Below are positions 33,949-42,225 of a stretch of DNA of 64,000 nt, in pieces. Below the pieces are notes generated by a model, which was given only the letters and a program-made list of their open reading frames with translations, searched no databases and was not told the origin of the DNA. Both the position numbers and the translations under genes were made by a program. The DNA comes from Paroceanicella profunda (GTDB taxonomy: Bacteria > Pseudomonadota > Alphaproteobacteria > Rhodobacterales > Rhodobacteraceae): assembly GCF_005887635.2 (NCBI RefSeq), contig NZ_CP040822.1, positions 73,472-137,471 on the forward strand, read 5' to 3'. Positions within the stretch are counted from its first letter, which is position 1; each line of letters begins with the position of its first letter.

Positions 33949-34326
33949 ATGAACAGTGCTGCTTTCGCCCGGACCGGATACGATAGTGCCGCCCCCGCCC
34001 AGGGGACACCGCGGCGCACCGAATACCGGGCCTTTGCCCAGGCCACGCACCGCCTCTCGCGTGCCGGCCAGACCGATCCTCTCGATTTTCCGCGCCTGGC
34101 GGAAGCCGTGAGCGAGAACCAGCGCCTCTGGATCCTGCTCGCCGCCGACGTGGCCGACAGCGCCAACGGCCTGCCCGCCCCCCTGCGCGCCCAGATCTTC
34201 TACCTCGCGGAATTCACCCGTCTGCACAGCCGCAAGATCCTCGACGGGACGGCCACGGTCGCGGCCCTGATCGACATCAACACGGCCGTGATGCGCGGGT
34301 TGCGCGGCGGAACGGAGAGCGCCTGA
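33949..34326 (+). CDS. flaF: Flagellar biosynthesis regulator FlaF
   Basis: FlaF is required for flagellin secretion and translation in alphaproteobacteria (125 aa). Typical features: YRAFAQATHRLSRA near the N-terminus, LWILLAADVADSANGLPAPL in the middle and AALIDINTAVMRGL at the end. ATG preceded by GAAGGAGCGAGG. The stop overlaps the flbT ATG by 1 bp, giving coupled FlaF/FlbT expression, consistent with their opposing control of fliC mRNA. Confidence 0.94.
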   Translation: MNSAAFARTGYDSAAPAQGTPRRTEYRAFAQATHRLSRAGQTDPLDFPRLAEAVSENQRLWILLAADVADSANGLPAPLRAQIFYLAEFTRLHSRKILDGTATVAALIDINTAVMRGLRGGTESA

Positions 34327-34757
34327 TGCCCGGCCTCATCCTCAAGCTCACGCCCGGCGAACGCTTCATGGTCAACGGCGTGGTGATGGAAAACGGCGAT
34401 CACCGGGCGCGGATCTGCGTCGTGACCGAGAACGCCAATGTGCTGCGGCTGCGCGATGCCATTCACCCCGGCGAAGTGAACACGCCGGTGCGCCGGGTCT
34501 GCTACATCGCCCAGCTGGTGCTGGCCGGCGAGGCGGAGGAAAGCCTTGCCCGCCAGCAACTTCTGACCGGGATCGAGCAGCTCTCCCAGGTCTTTACCGA
34601 TGCCGACAGCCGCACCAAGCTGGACGCCGCCACCAGCCATGCGATGGAGGCGAAATACTACCCGGCCCTGAAGGCACTGCGCAGCCTGCTCTCGCGCGAG
34701 GCCCGGCTGATGCAGGCCATGCCTCGCCCGCCGTCCGAGACGAGGGTCGCACAATGA
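34326..34757 (+). CDS. flbT: Flagellin mRNA regulator FlbT
   Basis: FlbT binds flagellin mRNA and promotes its decay when hook assembly is incomplete (143 aa; known from Caulobacter). Diagnostic segments: LILKLTPGERFMVNGVVMENG, LRLRDAIHPGEVNTPVRRV and YYPALKALRSLL. It overlaps flaF by 1 bp and the next gene by 4 bp. Confidence 0.95.
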   Translation: MPGLILKLTPGERFMVNGVVMENGDHRARICVVTENANVLRLRDAIHPGEVNTPVRRVCYIAQLVLAGEAEESLARQQLLTGIEQLSQVFTDADSRTKLDAATSHAMEAKYYPALKALRSLLSREARLMQAMPRPPSETRVAQ

Positions 34758-35602
34758 GCTACACGCCTGTAATCCCCCTGACCGGCATGGCCGGCTGGCA
34801 GTTCCTGCAGCGCACGGCCGACACCCAGAAGGCCACCTTCAACCAGGATGTGCAGGTCCGCCGCGAAACCGAGTACTTCCTCGAGAAGATCGGGGAGGTC
34901 ACCAGCGTCGACCAGCTCATGGGCGACCGCACGCTGCTCAAGGTCGCTCTCGGAGCCTTCGGCCTGGAGGATGACCTGAGCAAGGGCGCCTGGGTGCGCA
35001 AGATCCTCGAGGAGGGCACCGAAGCCTCCGATGCCTTCGCCATGCGTCTCACCGACCGGCGCTATCGTGATTTCTCCGGCACCTTCGGCTTTGGCAACAT
35101 TCTCGGAGCGCGGACGGGGGACGAGGGGTTCGGCGACCTGATCGTGCAGAAATACAAGGACCACATGTTCGAGGTCGCCGTGGGCGAGGTCGACAACAGC
35201 ATGCGGCTTGCCCTCAACTACGCCAACAGCCTCCAGTCGCTCGTCGACCGCGGGCTGGGGGAGAATGCGGCCTGGTACACGCTGATGGGCGACCAGCCCC
35301 TGCGCACGGTGATGGAAGCCGCCCTCGGCCTGCCCGACAAGCTCTCCGCCCTCGATGTCGACAAGCAGCTGGTCTTCTTCAAGGACAAGGCAGCATCGGT
35401 CTTCGGCTCGAGCGCGCTTGGCGATCTCCTCTCGGAGGACAATGTCGAGAAGGCCATTCGAATCTACATGGCCAAGGTCCAGGCCGAGGCCGGACCGAGC
35501 GCTTCCACTCCCGGTTATGCCGCGCTCTCCCTGCTCCAGGGCGGCACGGCTTCCGCGCTCAGTTCCGCCGGCATCGCCAACCTGCTGCTGAGCCGGGCCT
35601 GA
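34754..35602 (+). CDS. DUF1217-family flagellar protein
   Basis: This 282-aa protein matches the DUF1217 family found in alphaproteobacterial flagellar loci: GWQFLQRTADTQKATFNQD, RETEYFLEKIGEVTSVDQLM, then repeated helical segments (YANSLQSLVDRGLGENAAWY, VDKQLVFFKDKAASVFGSS). It has no signal peptide or TM. Coupled to flbT by ATGA overlap. Its function is not established; similar proteins are thought to be exported or to aid flagellin assembly. Confidence 0.8.
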   Translation: MSYTPVIPLTGMAGWQFLQRTADTQKATFNQDVQVRRETEYFLEKIGEVTSVDQLMGDRTLLKVALGAFGLEDDLSKGAWVRKILEEGTEASDAFAMRLTDRRYRDFSGTFGFGNILGARTGDEGFGDLIVQKYKDHMFEVAVGEVDNSMRLALNYANSLQSLVDRGLGENAAWYTLMGDQPLRTVMEAALGLPDKLSALDVDKQLVFFKDKAASVFGSSALGDLLSEDNVEKAIRIYMAKVQAEAGPSASTPGYAALSLLQGGTASALSSAGIANLLLSRA

Positions 35603-35610
35603 AGGCTTCG

Positions 35611-35625
35611 GCCAGGCCCCCTGGC
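35611..35625. terminator. Short hairpin after DUF1217 gene
   Basis: GCCAGG-CCC-CCTGGC forms a perfect 6-bp stem nine bases after the stop, between convergent DUF1217 gene and fliI. No U tract follows, so confidence is limited. Confidence 0.4.
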
Positions 35626-35729
35626 TTCGGAATGCTTGCCGGGCGAGGTATCGCAAGCCCGTCTCCGGGCCGGGGACGGGCCCCGCCCGGCCATCGGGCT
35701 CCGCTCCGCACATGCGGGCGCGAGGGGCA

Positions 35730-35760
35730 GGACAGCACAGGACAGCACAGGACAGCACAG
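35730..35760. repeat. Tandem 10-bp repeat (three copies of GACAGCACAG)
   Basis: Three exact copies stand in tandem at 35731-35760, flanked by partial copies (GGGGCAG before, GGCAG after). It lies in the 313-bp gene-free gap between the DUF1217 gene and fliI. Copy number is likely variable by slippage. No other feature was seen in this gap apart from the hairpin at its left end. Confidence 0.9.
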
Positions 35761-35915
35761 GGCAGGCGTGACCGGGTCGGCGGGGCCGTGTCGGAGTACG
35801 GAGCATCCCGGGAACTCGTCTTCTGCAGGCGGAACCTGTGTGCAACGGCCCGGACGGTTCCGGTTCCTGCCTGAGGGATCCCCCCCACGGGCCCAGCGGT
35901 GGCCGCGCTGCGTCT

Positions 35916-37265
35916 TCAGGCGGGCTTCCGGCCGGGAGGCGGGGCGCCGAGGGCTTCGGCCAGGCCGGCGAAACTGTCTTCCACCGAAGCGCTGCGCCGG
36001 GCGAAGAGCGCGTCGAGGCCCTGGTGCAGGCGGATGGCCTCGTCGATCTGCGCATCGCTGCCCGCCGCATAGAGCCCGGTCTGGATCATCGGGAGCGCCT
36101 GTTCGTAGATGCCCAGCAGCCGCCGGGCGCGGGAGAGCAGCGCGTTCTCCGGCCCGCTCGCCACGCCCGGCAGGGCGCGAGACACTGAGCGGCGGATGTC
36201 GATGGCCGGGAACCGCCCGCGCTCGGCGATCTCACGGTCGAGAATCACGTGGCCGTCGAGGATGCCGCGGGTGATGTCGGCCACCGGCTCCTCCATGTCC
36301 GACCCCGCGACCAGCACGGTGAAGACGCCGGTGATGTCGCCCTGCCCGGCACGCGCGAGCCCGGGCCCCGCGCGCTCTGCAAGCCCGGCGATCAGCGCCG
36401 CGGTGGAGGGCGGGTAGGCGCGCAGGCTCGGCGGCTCGCCGGAGGTGAGCGCCACTTCGCGATGCGCCTCGGCGAAGCGGGTGAGCGAATCGACCAGCAG
36501 CAGCACATGCTCGCCCGCGTCGCGGAAGGCCTCGGCCACCGCCATGCCCATCCAGGCCGCCCGGCGCTTGATCAGCGGTGACTGGTCCGAGGTTGCCACC
36601 ACCACCACCGCCCGTGCCATGCCCTCGGGACCCAGCGTGTGTTCGATGAATTCGCGCAGCTCTCGCCCGCGCTCGCCGATCAGCACCACCACCACCCGGT
36701 CCGCCTCCACGCCGCGCGCGAGGTCGGCGAGCAGGGAGGATTTCCCGATGCCGGAGCCGGCGAAGACGCCGATGCGCTGGCCGCGCGCCAGCGGCAGCAT
36801 GGTGTCGAGCGCCGCGAGCCCGGTGCGCAGCCGCGGGCCGAGCAGGCGGCGCTCATTGGCCGGAGGCGCCTCGCGGCGCAGCCGCACCGGCGCCGGGCCC
36901 TGCGGCAGCGGACGGCCATCGAGCGGCATGCCGAACGCGTCGACCACGCGCCCCGCCCAGCCCGGCCCCGGCAGAACCGGCAGGTCCGGCTCCAGCCAGA
37001 CCCGCGCCCCCAGGGTGAGCCCGTCCGTCGGCCCGTAGGTCATCACCCGCGCGCCCTGTGCCGAGAGCGCCACGATCTCGCCGGGCACCCGCGAGGGCGC
37101 GCCGGCCGTGCCTGACGAGGCGCAGTCGATGGCCACCCGGTCTCCCAGCCCGGCGAACCCCTGCACCCCGGTCACCTGCAGCGACCCGGTGTCGACCGCG
37201 ATCACCGACCCCGCCCGGCGGTGCGGCGTGATCCGCGACAGGCTGTCCTCCAGCGTCTCGAACAT
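35916..37265 (-). CDS. fliI: Flagellar export ATPase FliI
   Basis: FliI is the export apparatus ATPase in the cytosol, related to F1-beta (449 aa). Walker A is FAGSGIGKSSLL, with the catalytic region IGERGRELREFIE and Walker B VLLLVDSLTRFAEAHRE; SLRAYPPSTAALIAGL and LDGHVILDREIAERGRFPAIDI are typical of the family. The ATG at 37265 (MFETLEDSLSRI) is preferred over a longer frame reaching into flgB. It stands alone, divergent from flgB; its partner fliH is 20 kb away. Confidence 0.96.
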   Translation of the reverse strand: MFETLEDSLSRITPHRRAGSVIAVDTGSLQVTGVQGFAGLGDRVAIDCASSGTAGAPSRVPGEIVALSAQGARVMTYGPTDGLTLGARVWLEPDLPVLPGPGWAGRVVDAFGMPLDGRPLPQGPAPVRLRREAPPANERRLLGPRLRTGLAALDTMLPLARGQRIGVFAGSGIGKSSLLADLARGVEADRVVVVLIGERGRELREFIEHTLGPEGMARAVVVVATSDQSPLIKRRAAWMGMAVAEAFRDAGEHVLLLVDSLTRFAEAHREVALTSGEPPSLRAYPPSTAALIAGLAERAGPGLARAGQGDITGVFTVLVAGSDMEEPVADITRGILDGHVILDREIAERGRFPAIDIRRSVSRALPGVASGPENALLSRARRLLGIYEQALPMIQTGLYAAGSDAQIDEAIRLHQGLDALFARRSASVEDSFAGLAEALGAPPPGRKPA

Positions 37266-37373
37266 CGACAGGGCTCCGGTTGCGCGGCCCGGTTCGGGCC
37301 CTCCGGAACTAAAACCTTTTATCAACAAAGAAGGGTTAAGCCCGAAAGGGATCGCCAAGGGAGAAGCCCTGAA

Positions 37374-37775
37374 ATGACACTCGATCTCGCCATCATGCGC
37401 CTTGCGGACCGTCTGGCCTCGTACGCTTCCGTGCGCCAGAGCGTGATTGCAGAGAACATCGCGAATGCCGACACGCCCGGCTTTCGCGCGCAGGACCTGT
37501 TGCCCTTCGCGGATGCCTACGCGGATGCCGCGCATGGCATTCCCGTGGCCGAGCCCGGCCGGCCGGGGCATTTCATCATCGGCAAGGACGGGTTCGCCGG
37601 CTTCGCGCTGGAGGAGGACGCCGCGCCCGGCGCCGTCAGCCCCAACGGCAATTCCGTCGCCATCGAGGACCAGATGATGCGTTCGGCCGAGCTGCAACTG
37701 CAGCATGACCTCGCCCTGGGGGTCTACCACAAATCCCTGCAGATCCTGCGGGCCGGCCTCGGCCGGATCCGCTGA
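37374..37775 (+). CDS. flgB: Flagellar proximal rod protein FlgB
   Basis: This is a rod subunit of 133 aa. The rod signature is AENIANADTPGFRAQDLLPF, and the C-terminus has DQMMRSAELQLQHDLALGVY and SLQILRAGLGR. The ATG has AAGGGAGAAG upstream. First gene of flgB-flgC-fliE-fliQ. The 108-bp gap to divergent fliI contains a relatively AT-rich stretch (37314-37340) where promoters probably lie. Confidence 0.94.
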   Translation: MTLDLAIMRLADRLASYASVRQSVIAENIANADTPGFRAQDLLPFADAYADAAHGIPVAEPGRPGHFIIGKDGFAGFALEEDAAPGAVSPNGNSVAIEDQMMRSAELQLQHDLALGVYHKSLQILRAGLGRIR

Positions 37776-37786
37776 GGAGGAAGACC

Positions 37787-38176
37787 ATGGAGAGTTTCTT
37801 CGGCAGCATGATCACCTCGGCCCACGGCATGGTGGCCCAGTCCACCCGGCTGCGGGTGACCTCCGAGAACATCGCCAATGTCGACACCCCGGGCTACACC
37901 CGCAAGATCGTGACCTTCGAGCAGCTCGCCACCGATGAGGGCACCGAGATCGTCACCACCGGCCCGATCACCTTCGGGAAGGAGGAGCACGCCCGCATCC
38001 GCGATCCCGCCCATCCGCTGGCCGATCCGGATGGCACCTACATGGGATCGAACGTCGACCTGATGGTCGAGATCGCCGATGCCCGCGAAGCGCAGCGCAC
38101 CTATGAGGCCAACCTGCGCATGTTCGACCAGGCCCGGCAGATGGCCTCGTCCTTCCTCGACCTGCTGCGCACCTGA
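37787..38176 (+). CDS. flgC: Flagellar proximal rod protein FlgC
   Basis: This is a rod subunit of 129 aa: TSENIANVDTPGYTRKIVTF near the N-terminus, YMGSNVDLMVEIADAREAQR and a C-terminal helix with RTYEANLRMFDQARQM. It follows flgB by 11 bp with a GAGGA ribosome site. Confidence 0.95.
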   Translation: MESFFGSMITSAHGMVAQSTRLRVTSENIANVDTPGYTRKIVTFEQLATDEGTEIVTTGPITFGKEEHARIRDPAHPLADPDGTYMGSNVDLMVEIADAREAQRTYEANLRMFDQARQMASSFLDLLRT

Positions 38177-38199
38177 CCACAGCCCCCACGGAGCCCGCC

Positions 38200-38496
38200 A
38201 TGGACACCCAGAACCTCATTTCCCAGCTCTATTCCCGGGCGCAGACCACCATGCCGCCGGCACCGGTCGCGCCGAAGGAGGCCGTCGCCGGGCCCGATTT
38301 CGCCGAGATCGCCCGCGGCATCGTCGATGACCTGCGCCGCAACGAGGCCGTGGCCCAGGCCGGGCTCGCCGGCCGGGCCGAACCGCAGTCGGTGGTGATG
38401 GCCCTCGCTTCCACCGAGCTGGCCATCGAGACCGCCGTGACCCTGCGGGACCGGGTGGTCGAGGCCTACCAGGAAATCCTGCGCATGCCCGTCTGA
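38200..38496 (+). CDS. fliE: MS ring-rod junction protein FliE
   Basis: FliE connects the MS ring/export gate to the rod (98 aa). The C-terminal helices SVVMALASTELAIETAVTLR and RVVEAYQEILRMPV are the conserved FliE core; the N-terminus is variable. Placement directly after flgC is standard. Confidence 0.93.
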   Translation: MDTQNLISQLYSRAQTTMPPAPVAPKEAVAGPDFAEIARGIVDDLRRNEAVAQAGLAGRAEPQSVVMALASTELAIETAVTLRDRVVEAYQEILRMPV

Positions 38497-38554
38497 CCCG
38501 CCCCCCGGGGCGCTTGCCATGACGACCCGCCCGCTTCGCAGGAGATCCGTTCCG

Positions 38555-38821
38555 ATGAGCGACACCCAGATCTACGACCTTCTGCGCGATGCGCTCTGGG
38601 TGGGCTTCCTCGTCTGCCTGCCGGTGCTCGGCGTGGCGCTGGCCATCGGCCTGCTCATCGGCCTGTTCCAGGCTCTCACCTCGGTGCAGGAGATGACCCT
38701 CACCTTCGTGCCCAAGCTGGCGGCGATGATGGCCGTCTACTGGGTGACGATGGGGTTCATGAGCGGGATCCTGGTCGATTTCTTCCACGACCGGGTGCTG
38801 CCCGCCATCGTCGGGTCCTGA
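38555..38821 (+). CDS. fliQ: Flagellar export gate protein FliQ
   Basis: FliQ is a small two-helix export gate protein (88 aa). TM segments are at about 14-38 (GFLVCLPVLGVALAIGLLIG) and 50-72 (FVPKLAAMMAVYWVTMGF); LFQALTSVQEMTLTFVPK is the conserved loop. The ATG at 38555 gives the family length and has AGGAG upstream; an earlier ATG would add 12 residues. Confidence 0.95.
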   Translation: MSDTQIYDLLRDALWVGFLVCLPVLGVALAIGLLIGLFQALTSVQEMTLTFVPKLAAMMAVYWVTMGFMSGILVDFFHDRVLPAIVGS

Positions 38822-39130
38822 GCGATGGCCGGACCCCGCCCCGCGCCCGGAGTGCGGCGCCACGGCCCCTCCGCGCTTTTGCCCGCCGCGCTTTTGTCCT
38901 GCGCGCGTTCGTCTTCCGGGCGCAGGATGCGGAGGCGCTCCGCCCCGGCCGGAAGGATCGGGCTGCCCGGGGCGCGCCTTGCCTGCCGGTTCCCCGCATG
39001 CCCCCCCCGGGCGTGCCCGGCCCCCGCCGCCGGGCCGAGCGCTGGGCGGGTCTCTCCGGCCCGGTCCCGACGCGGATCCCCTCATGCCCTTCCGTCCCGC
39101 GCCGGCAGGGGGCGGGCGGCGCGGACAGGT

Positions 39131-39196
39131 TCGGGGCCGGTGGGTCCGGGGCCGGTGGGGCCGGGGCGAACGGGAACGGGACGAACGGGAACGGGG
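39131..39196. repeat. Short GC-rich tandem repeats upstream of the transglycosylase gene
   Basis: A 14-base unit CCGGGGCCGGTGGG is nearly duplicated (39131-39160), followed by two copies of a 15-base unit CGAACGGGAACGGGR (39167-39181 and 39182-39196). These end 12 bp before the transglycosylase ATG, inside a 387-bp gap after fliQ (38822-39208) with no convincing gene. If an upstream start were used, they would encode a Gly/Thr/Arg/Pro repeat. Confidence 0.75.
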
Positions 39197-39208
39197 CGCG
39201 GCGGCGCG

Positions 39209-39973
39209 ATGAAGGCGAGGCAGGGGCCCGTCTTCGCCGGCTGGCCGCGGGCCCGCGCGTTCCTGGCGCATCTGCTCTGTCTCCTGCTGCTCGGGCTGCC
39301 GGCCCTGCCCGGGCGCGCCGCCGCTCCCCCGGAGGGAGAGAGCGCCCGGGCCACGGCGGCGATCTGCGACATCGTGGCCCGCGAGGCCGCGCAGGAGAGC
39401 GGCGTGCCGCTCGACGTGCTGCGCGCCATCACCCGCACCGAGACCGGGCGCAAGCTGGAGGGGGCCTTCCTGCCCTGGCCCTGGACGATCAACATGGAGG
39501 GCAAGGGGCTCTGGTTCGACAGCCCGTCCGAGGCGCTCGCCTATGCCCGCGCCCGCCATGCCGAGGGGGCGCGCAGCTTCGACATGGGCTGTTTCCAGGT
39601 GAATTTCCGCTGGCATGGCGAGCATTTCGCCTCGCTCGACGAGATGATGGACCCGCTGGCGAATGCCCGCTACGCGGCGCGGTTTCTCTCCGAGCTCTAT
39701 GCCGAGAGCGGTGACTGGGTGACGGCGGCGAGCCACTACCATTCCCGCACCCCCGAATTCGCCAGCCGCTACGGCGCGCGGTTCGCCCGGCTGCGCGCCA
39801 GCCTGCCGCCCATGCCCGAGGGGACCGGCTTTGCCGCCCTGCCGCGCCGGGCCTCCGAGGTGCCTGCCACCGTTGCCATGGTGGCGCTGCCGTACACCCC
39901 GGGGGCAGTTTCGCTGGTTCTTCCAGCTGCGAGCGGGGGCCTGCTGACGCCGGCGCGCCCGCTGTTCGACTGA
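39209..39973 (+). CDS. SltF-like lytic transglycosylase
   Basis: This 254-aa protein has a signal peptide (LAHLLCLLLLGLPALPGRAAA) and an SLT-type domain at about 45-200. The likely catalytic Glu is in LRAITRTETGRK, supported by FDMGCFQVNFRWHG, ANARYAARFLSELY and AASHYHSRTPEFA. It would cut peptidoglycan to let the rod pass. In Rhodobacter sphaeroides SltF does this together with a single-domain FlgJ, the arrangement seen here. The start is uncertain because the frame stays open 384 bp upstream through GC-rich repeats; this ATG places the signal peptide near the N-terminus. Confidence 0.85.
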   Translation: MKARQGPVFAGWPRARAFLAHLLCLLLLGLPALPGRAAAPPEGESARATAAICDIVAREAAQESGVPLDVLRAITRTETGRKLEGAFLPWPWTINMEGKGLWFDSPSEALAYARARHAEGARSFDMGCFQVNFRWHGEHFASLDEMMDPLANARYAARFLSELYAESGDWVTAASHYHSRTPEFASRYGARFARLRASLPPMPEGTGFAALPRRASEVPATVAMVALPYTPGAVSLVLPAASGGLLTPARPLFD

Positions 39974-39986
39974 AGGTCTGAAGTCC

Positions 39987-42077
39987 ATGTCCACCCGCGC
40001 CAGCTTCAGCCCCGCCATGCTCGCCCAGCCCACGGTGATGCTGGCCCTCGCCCTGATGGCGATCATCGTGATGATGATCCTGCCGATGCCGGCCTGGGTG
40101 CTCGATGTCGGCCTCACCGCCTCCTTCGGCCTCGCCATCCTGATCTTCACCGTGACGCTGTTCATCCAGCGCCCGCTCGACTTCTCCGCCTTCCCCACCA
40201 TCCTGCTCGCCTCGCTGATGCTGCGGCTCTCGCTCAACGTGAGCTCGACCAAGCTCATCATCGGCGAGGGGCACAACGGGCCCCAGGCCGCGGGCGGGGT
40301 GATCGAGGGCTTCGCCATGTTCATCATGGGCGGCTCGGTGGGGCTGGGCCTCGTGGTGTTCGGCGTGCTGCTGATCGTGAACTTCATCGTGATCACCAAG
40401 GGTGCGGGCCGCATGGCCGAGGTGGGCGCGCGCTTCGCGCTCGACGGCATGCCGGGCAAGCAGCTCGCCATCGACAGCGACATGGCCGCCGGCGCCATCA
40501 CCCACGAGCAGGCCCGCGAGCGGCGCAAGACCGAGCAGGAGGAGACCACCTTCTTCGGCTCGCTCGACGGCGCGTCGAAATTCGTGAAGGGCGACGCGGT
40601 GGCGGGGCTGCTCATCACCCTGCTGAACCTGCTCGTGGGCCTCTCCATGGGCATCCTCGTGCACGGCATGCCGGCGGGCGAGGCCTTCGAGACCTATGCC
40701 ATCCTCACCGTGGGCGACGGGCTCGTCACCCAGATCCCGGCGGTGATCATCTCCATCGCCGCCGCCCTGCTGCTCTCGAAGGGCGGCGCGCTGGGAACGG
40801 CGGACAAGGCGCTCTTCGGCCAGCTCGGCCGCTACCCGCTGGCGCTCGCCACCGTGGCCGGGCTGATGGGGCTGTTCGGGCTGATGCCGGGCCTGCCGGT
40901 GCTGCCCTTCGTCACCGGCGCCGCCATCCTGGGCGGCATCGCCTGGATCTCCGCCGGCCGGCAGGAGCGGGCGAAGACCGCCGAGCGGGTGGAGACCGAG
41001 GCCCCCGCCCCCGCGCCCGCGCGCCGGCTGGGCGACATGCTCGACCTCGACGAGATCCACCTCGAGTTCGCCCCCGACCTGGTCGCCACCGTGATGGACG
41101 AGGCCACCGGGCTCGACGGGCGCATCCTCAACATGCGCAACCACATCGCCCAGACCTGGGGGCTGATCATCCCGGAGATCCGCCTCACCGACAACGCGCT
41201 CCTGCCGCGCGGCACCTATGCCATCCGCATCCAGGGGGTGGAGATGGCGCGCGCCCGGCTCAAGACCGGCTTCGTGCTGGTGCTGCTCAACGAGGCGATG
41301 GGCGAGGCGCCGCCGGGCGAGGACGTGGCCGAGCCGGTCTACGGCGCGCCCGCGCGCTGGATCGCGGAGGCCGACCAGGAGGAGGCGGCGCTCAACGGGC
41401 TCTCGGTGGTCACCCCGGTGGAGGTGGTGGCCACGCACCTGATGGAGGTGCTCAAGCTCAACTTCGGCCGGCTGTTCAGCCGCCGCACCCTGCGCAAGCT
41501 GCTCGAGGAGTTCACCCGCGTCTCCGACACCGCCCGGGCGGAGGCGAACCGGCGCATCCTCGACGAGTTCATCCCCGACCGGGTGCCGGTGGACCTGCTG
41601 CAGCAGGTGCTGCGGCTGCTGCTGGAGGAGCGGGTGTCGATCCGCAACCTGCCGCTGATCCTGGAGGCGATCGCCGAGGCCAAGACCGTGGTCAACCATA
41701 CCGAGGCGATCTGCGAGCATGTGCGCCACCGGCTGGGCTTCCAGCTGGTCGCCGAGCTGATGGAGCCGGACGGGGCGCTGCCGCTGATCCAGCTCGCGCC
41801 CGAATGGGAGGAGACCTTCCTCGCCCACCAGATCGACGGGGCGGACAGCGGCGTGGACGTCGCGCTGCCGCCCACGGACTTCAACCGGCTGGCGCGGTCG
41901 GTGGCCGAGAAGCTGGCCAAGGCCGGCGCGGACGGGCGCTACCCGGCGATCGCCACCTCCACCCGGCGGCGGCGCTTCCTGCGCACGGTCCTGTCGGCCA
42001 AGGGGATCCGGAACCCGGTGCTCTCCTTCGAGGAGATCGGCACCGAGGTGAAGCCGGCCCTGCTCGGAGTGGCCTGA
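39987..42077 (+). CDS. flhA: Flagellar export gate protein FlhA
   Basis: FlhA is the large export gate protein with a cytosolic nonameric ring (696 aa). About eight TM helices fill residues 15-320; FHIPEP-family signatures include LLASLMLRLSLNVSSTKLI and TKGAGRMAEVGARFALDGMP. The linker (about 330-350) is Ala/Pro-rich and the cytosolic domain carries EIRLTDNALLPRGTYAI and RRFLRTVLSAKGIRNPVLSF at the end. Follows the transglycosylase by 13 bp. Confidence 0.97.
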   Translation: MSTRASFSPAMLAQPTVMLALALMAIIVMMILPMPAWVLDVGLTASFGLAILIFTVTLFIQRPLDFSAFPTILLASLMLRLSLNVSSTKLIIGEGHNGPQAAGGVIEGFAMFIMGGSVGLGLVVFGVLLIVNFIVITKGAGRMAEVGARFALDGMPGKQLAIDSDMAAGAITHEQARERRKTEQEETTFFGSLDGASKFVKGDAVAGLLITLLNLLVGLSMGILVHGMPAGEAFETYAILTVGDGLVTQIPAVIISIAAALLLSKGGALGTADKALFGQLGRYPLALATVAGLMGLFGLMPGLPVLPFVTGAAILGGIAWISAGRQERAKTAERVETEAPAPAPARRLGDMLDLDEIHLEFAPDLVATVMDEATGLDGRILNMRNHIAQTWGLIIPEIRLTDNALLPRGTYAIRIQGVEMARARLKTGFVLVLLNEAMGEAPPGEDVAEPVYGAPARWIAEADQEEAALNGLSVVTPVEVVATHLMEVLKLNFGRLFSRRTLRKLLEEFTRVSDTARAEANRRILDEFIPDRVPVDLLQQVLRLLLEERVSIRNLPLILEAIAEAKTVVNHTEAICEHVRHRLGFQLVAELMEPDGALPLIQLAPEWEETFLAHQIDGADSGVDVALPPTDFNRLARSVAEKLAKAGADGRYPAIATSTRRRRFLRTVLSAKGIRNPVLSFEEIGTEVKPALLGVA

Positions 42078-42138
42078 TGCGCGCGCCCTGCCTGCCGGCG
42101 CCGCCCTCCCGGCCGGCCGCCGCACCCCCGGCGGAGCC

Positions 42139-42173
42139 TTCTCCTCGGGGGGCATCGAGCCCCCGTCGGAGAA
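42139..42173 (+). repeat. Dispersed palindromic element, copy 1
   Basis: Outer arms TTCTCC/GGAGAA surround the core GGGGGGCATCGAGCCCCC and are followed by CGGCCCG. It lies in the 148-bp gap between flhA and fliR, where no gene is seen. Two further copies occur at 51344-51379 and, inverted, 52089-52123. Confidence 0.8.
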
Positions 42174-42225
42174 CGGCCCGCAGCGCGGGCCGCAGCGCCC
42201 CGCCCCCGGCCGGGACAGCGGGACG

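Noticed and set aside
38822..39208. Coding extension of the transglycosylase gene upstream to 38825
   Set aside because: The extension is low-complexity Arg/Pro/Gly repeats and would bury the signal peptide 130 residues from the N-terminus.
38216..40669. Long minus-strand frame opposite fliE, fliQ, the transglycosylase and flhA
   Set aside because: It runs antisense to four recognised genes and has no family features.
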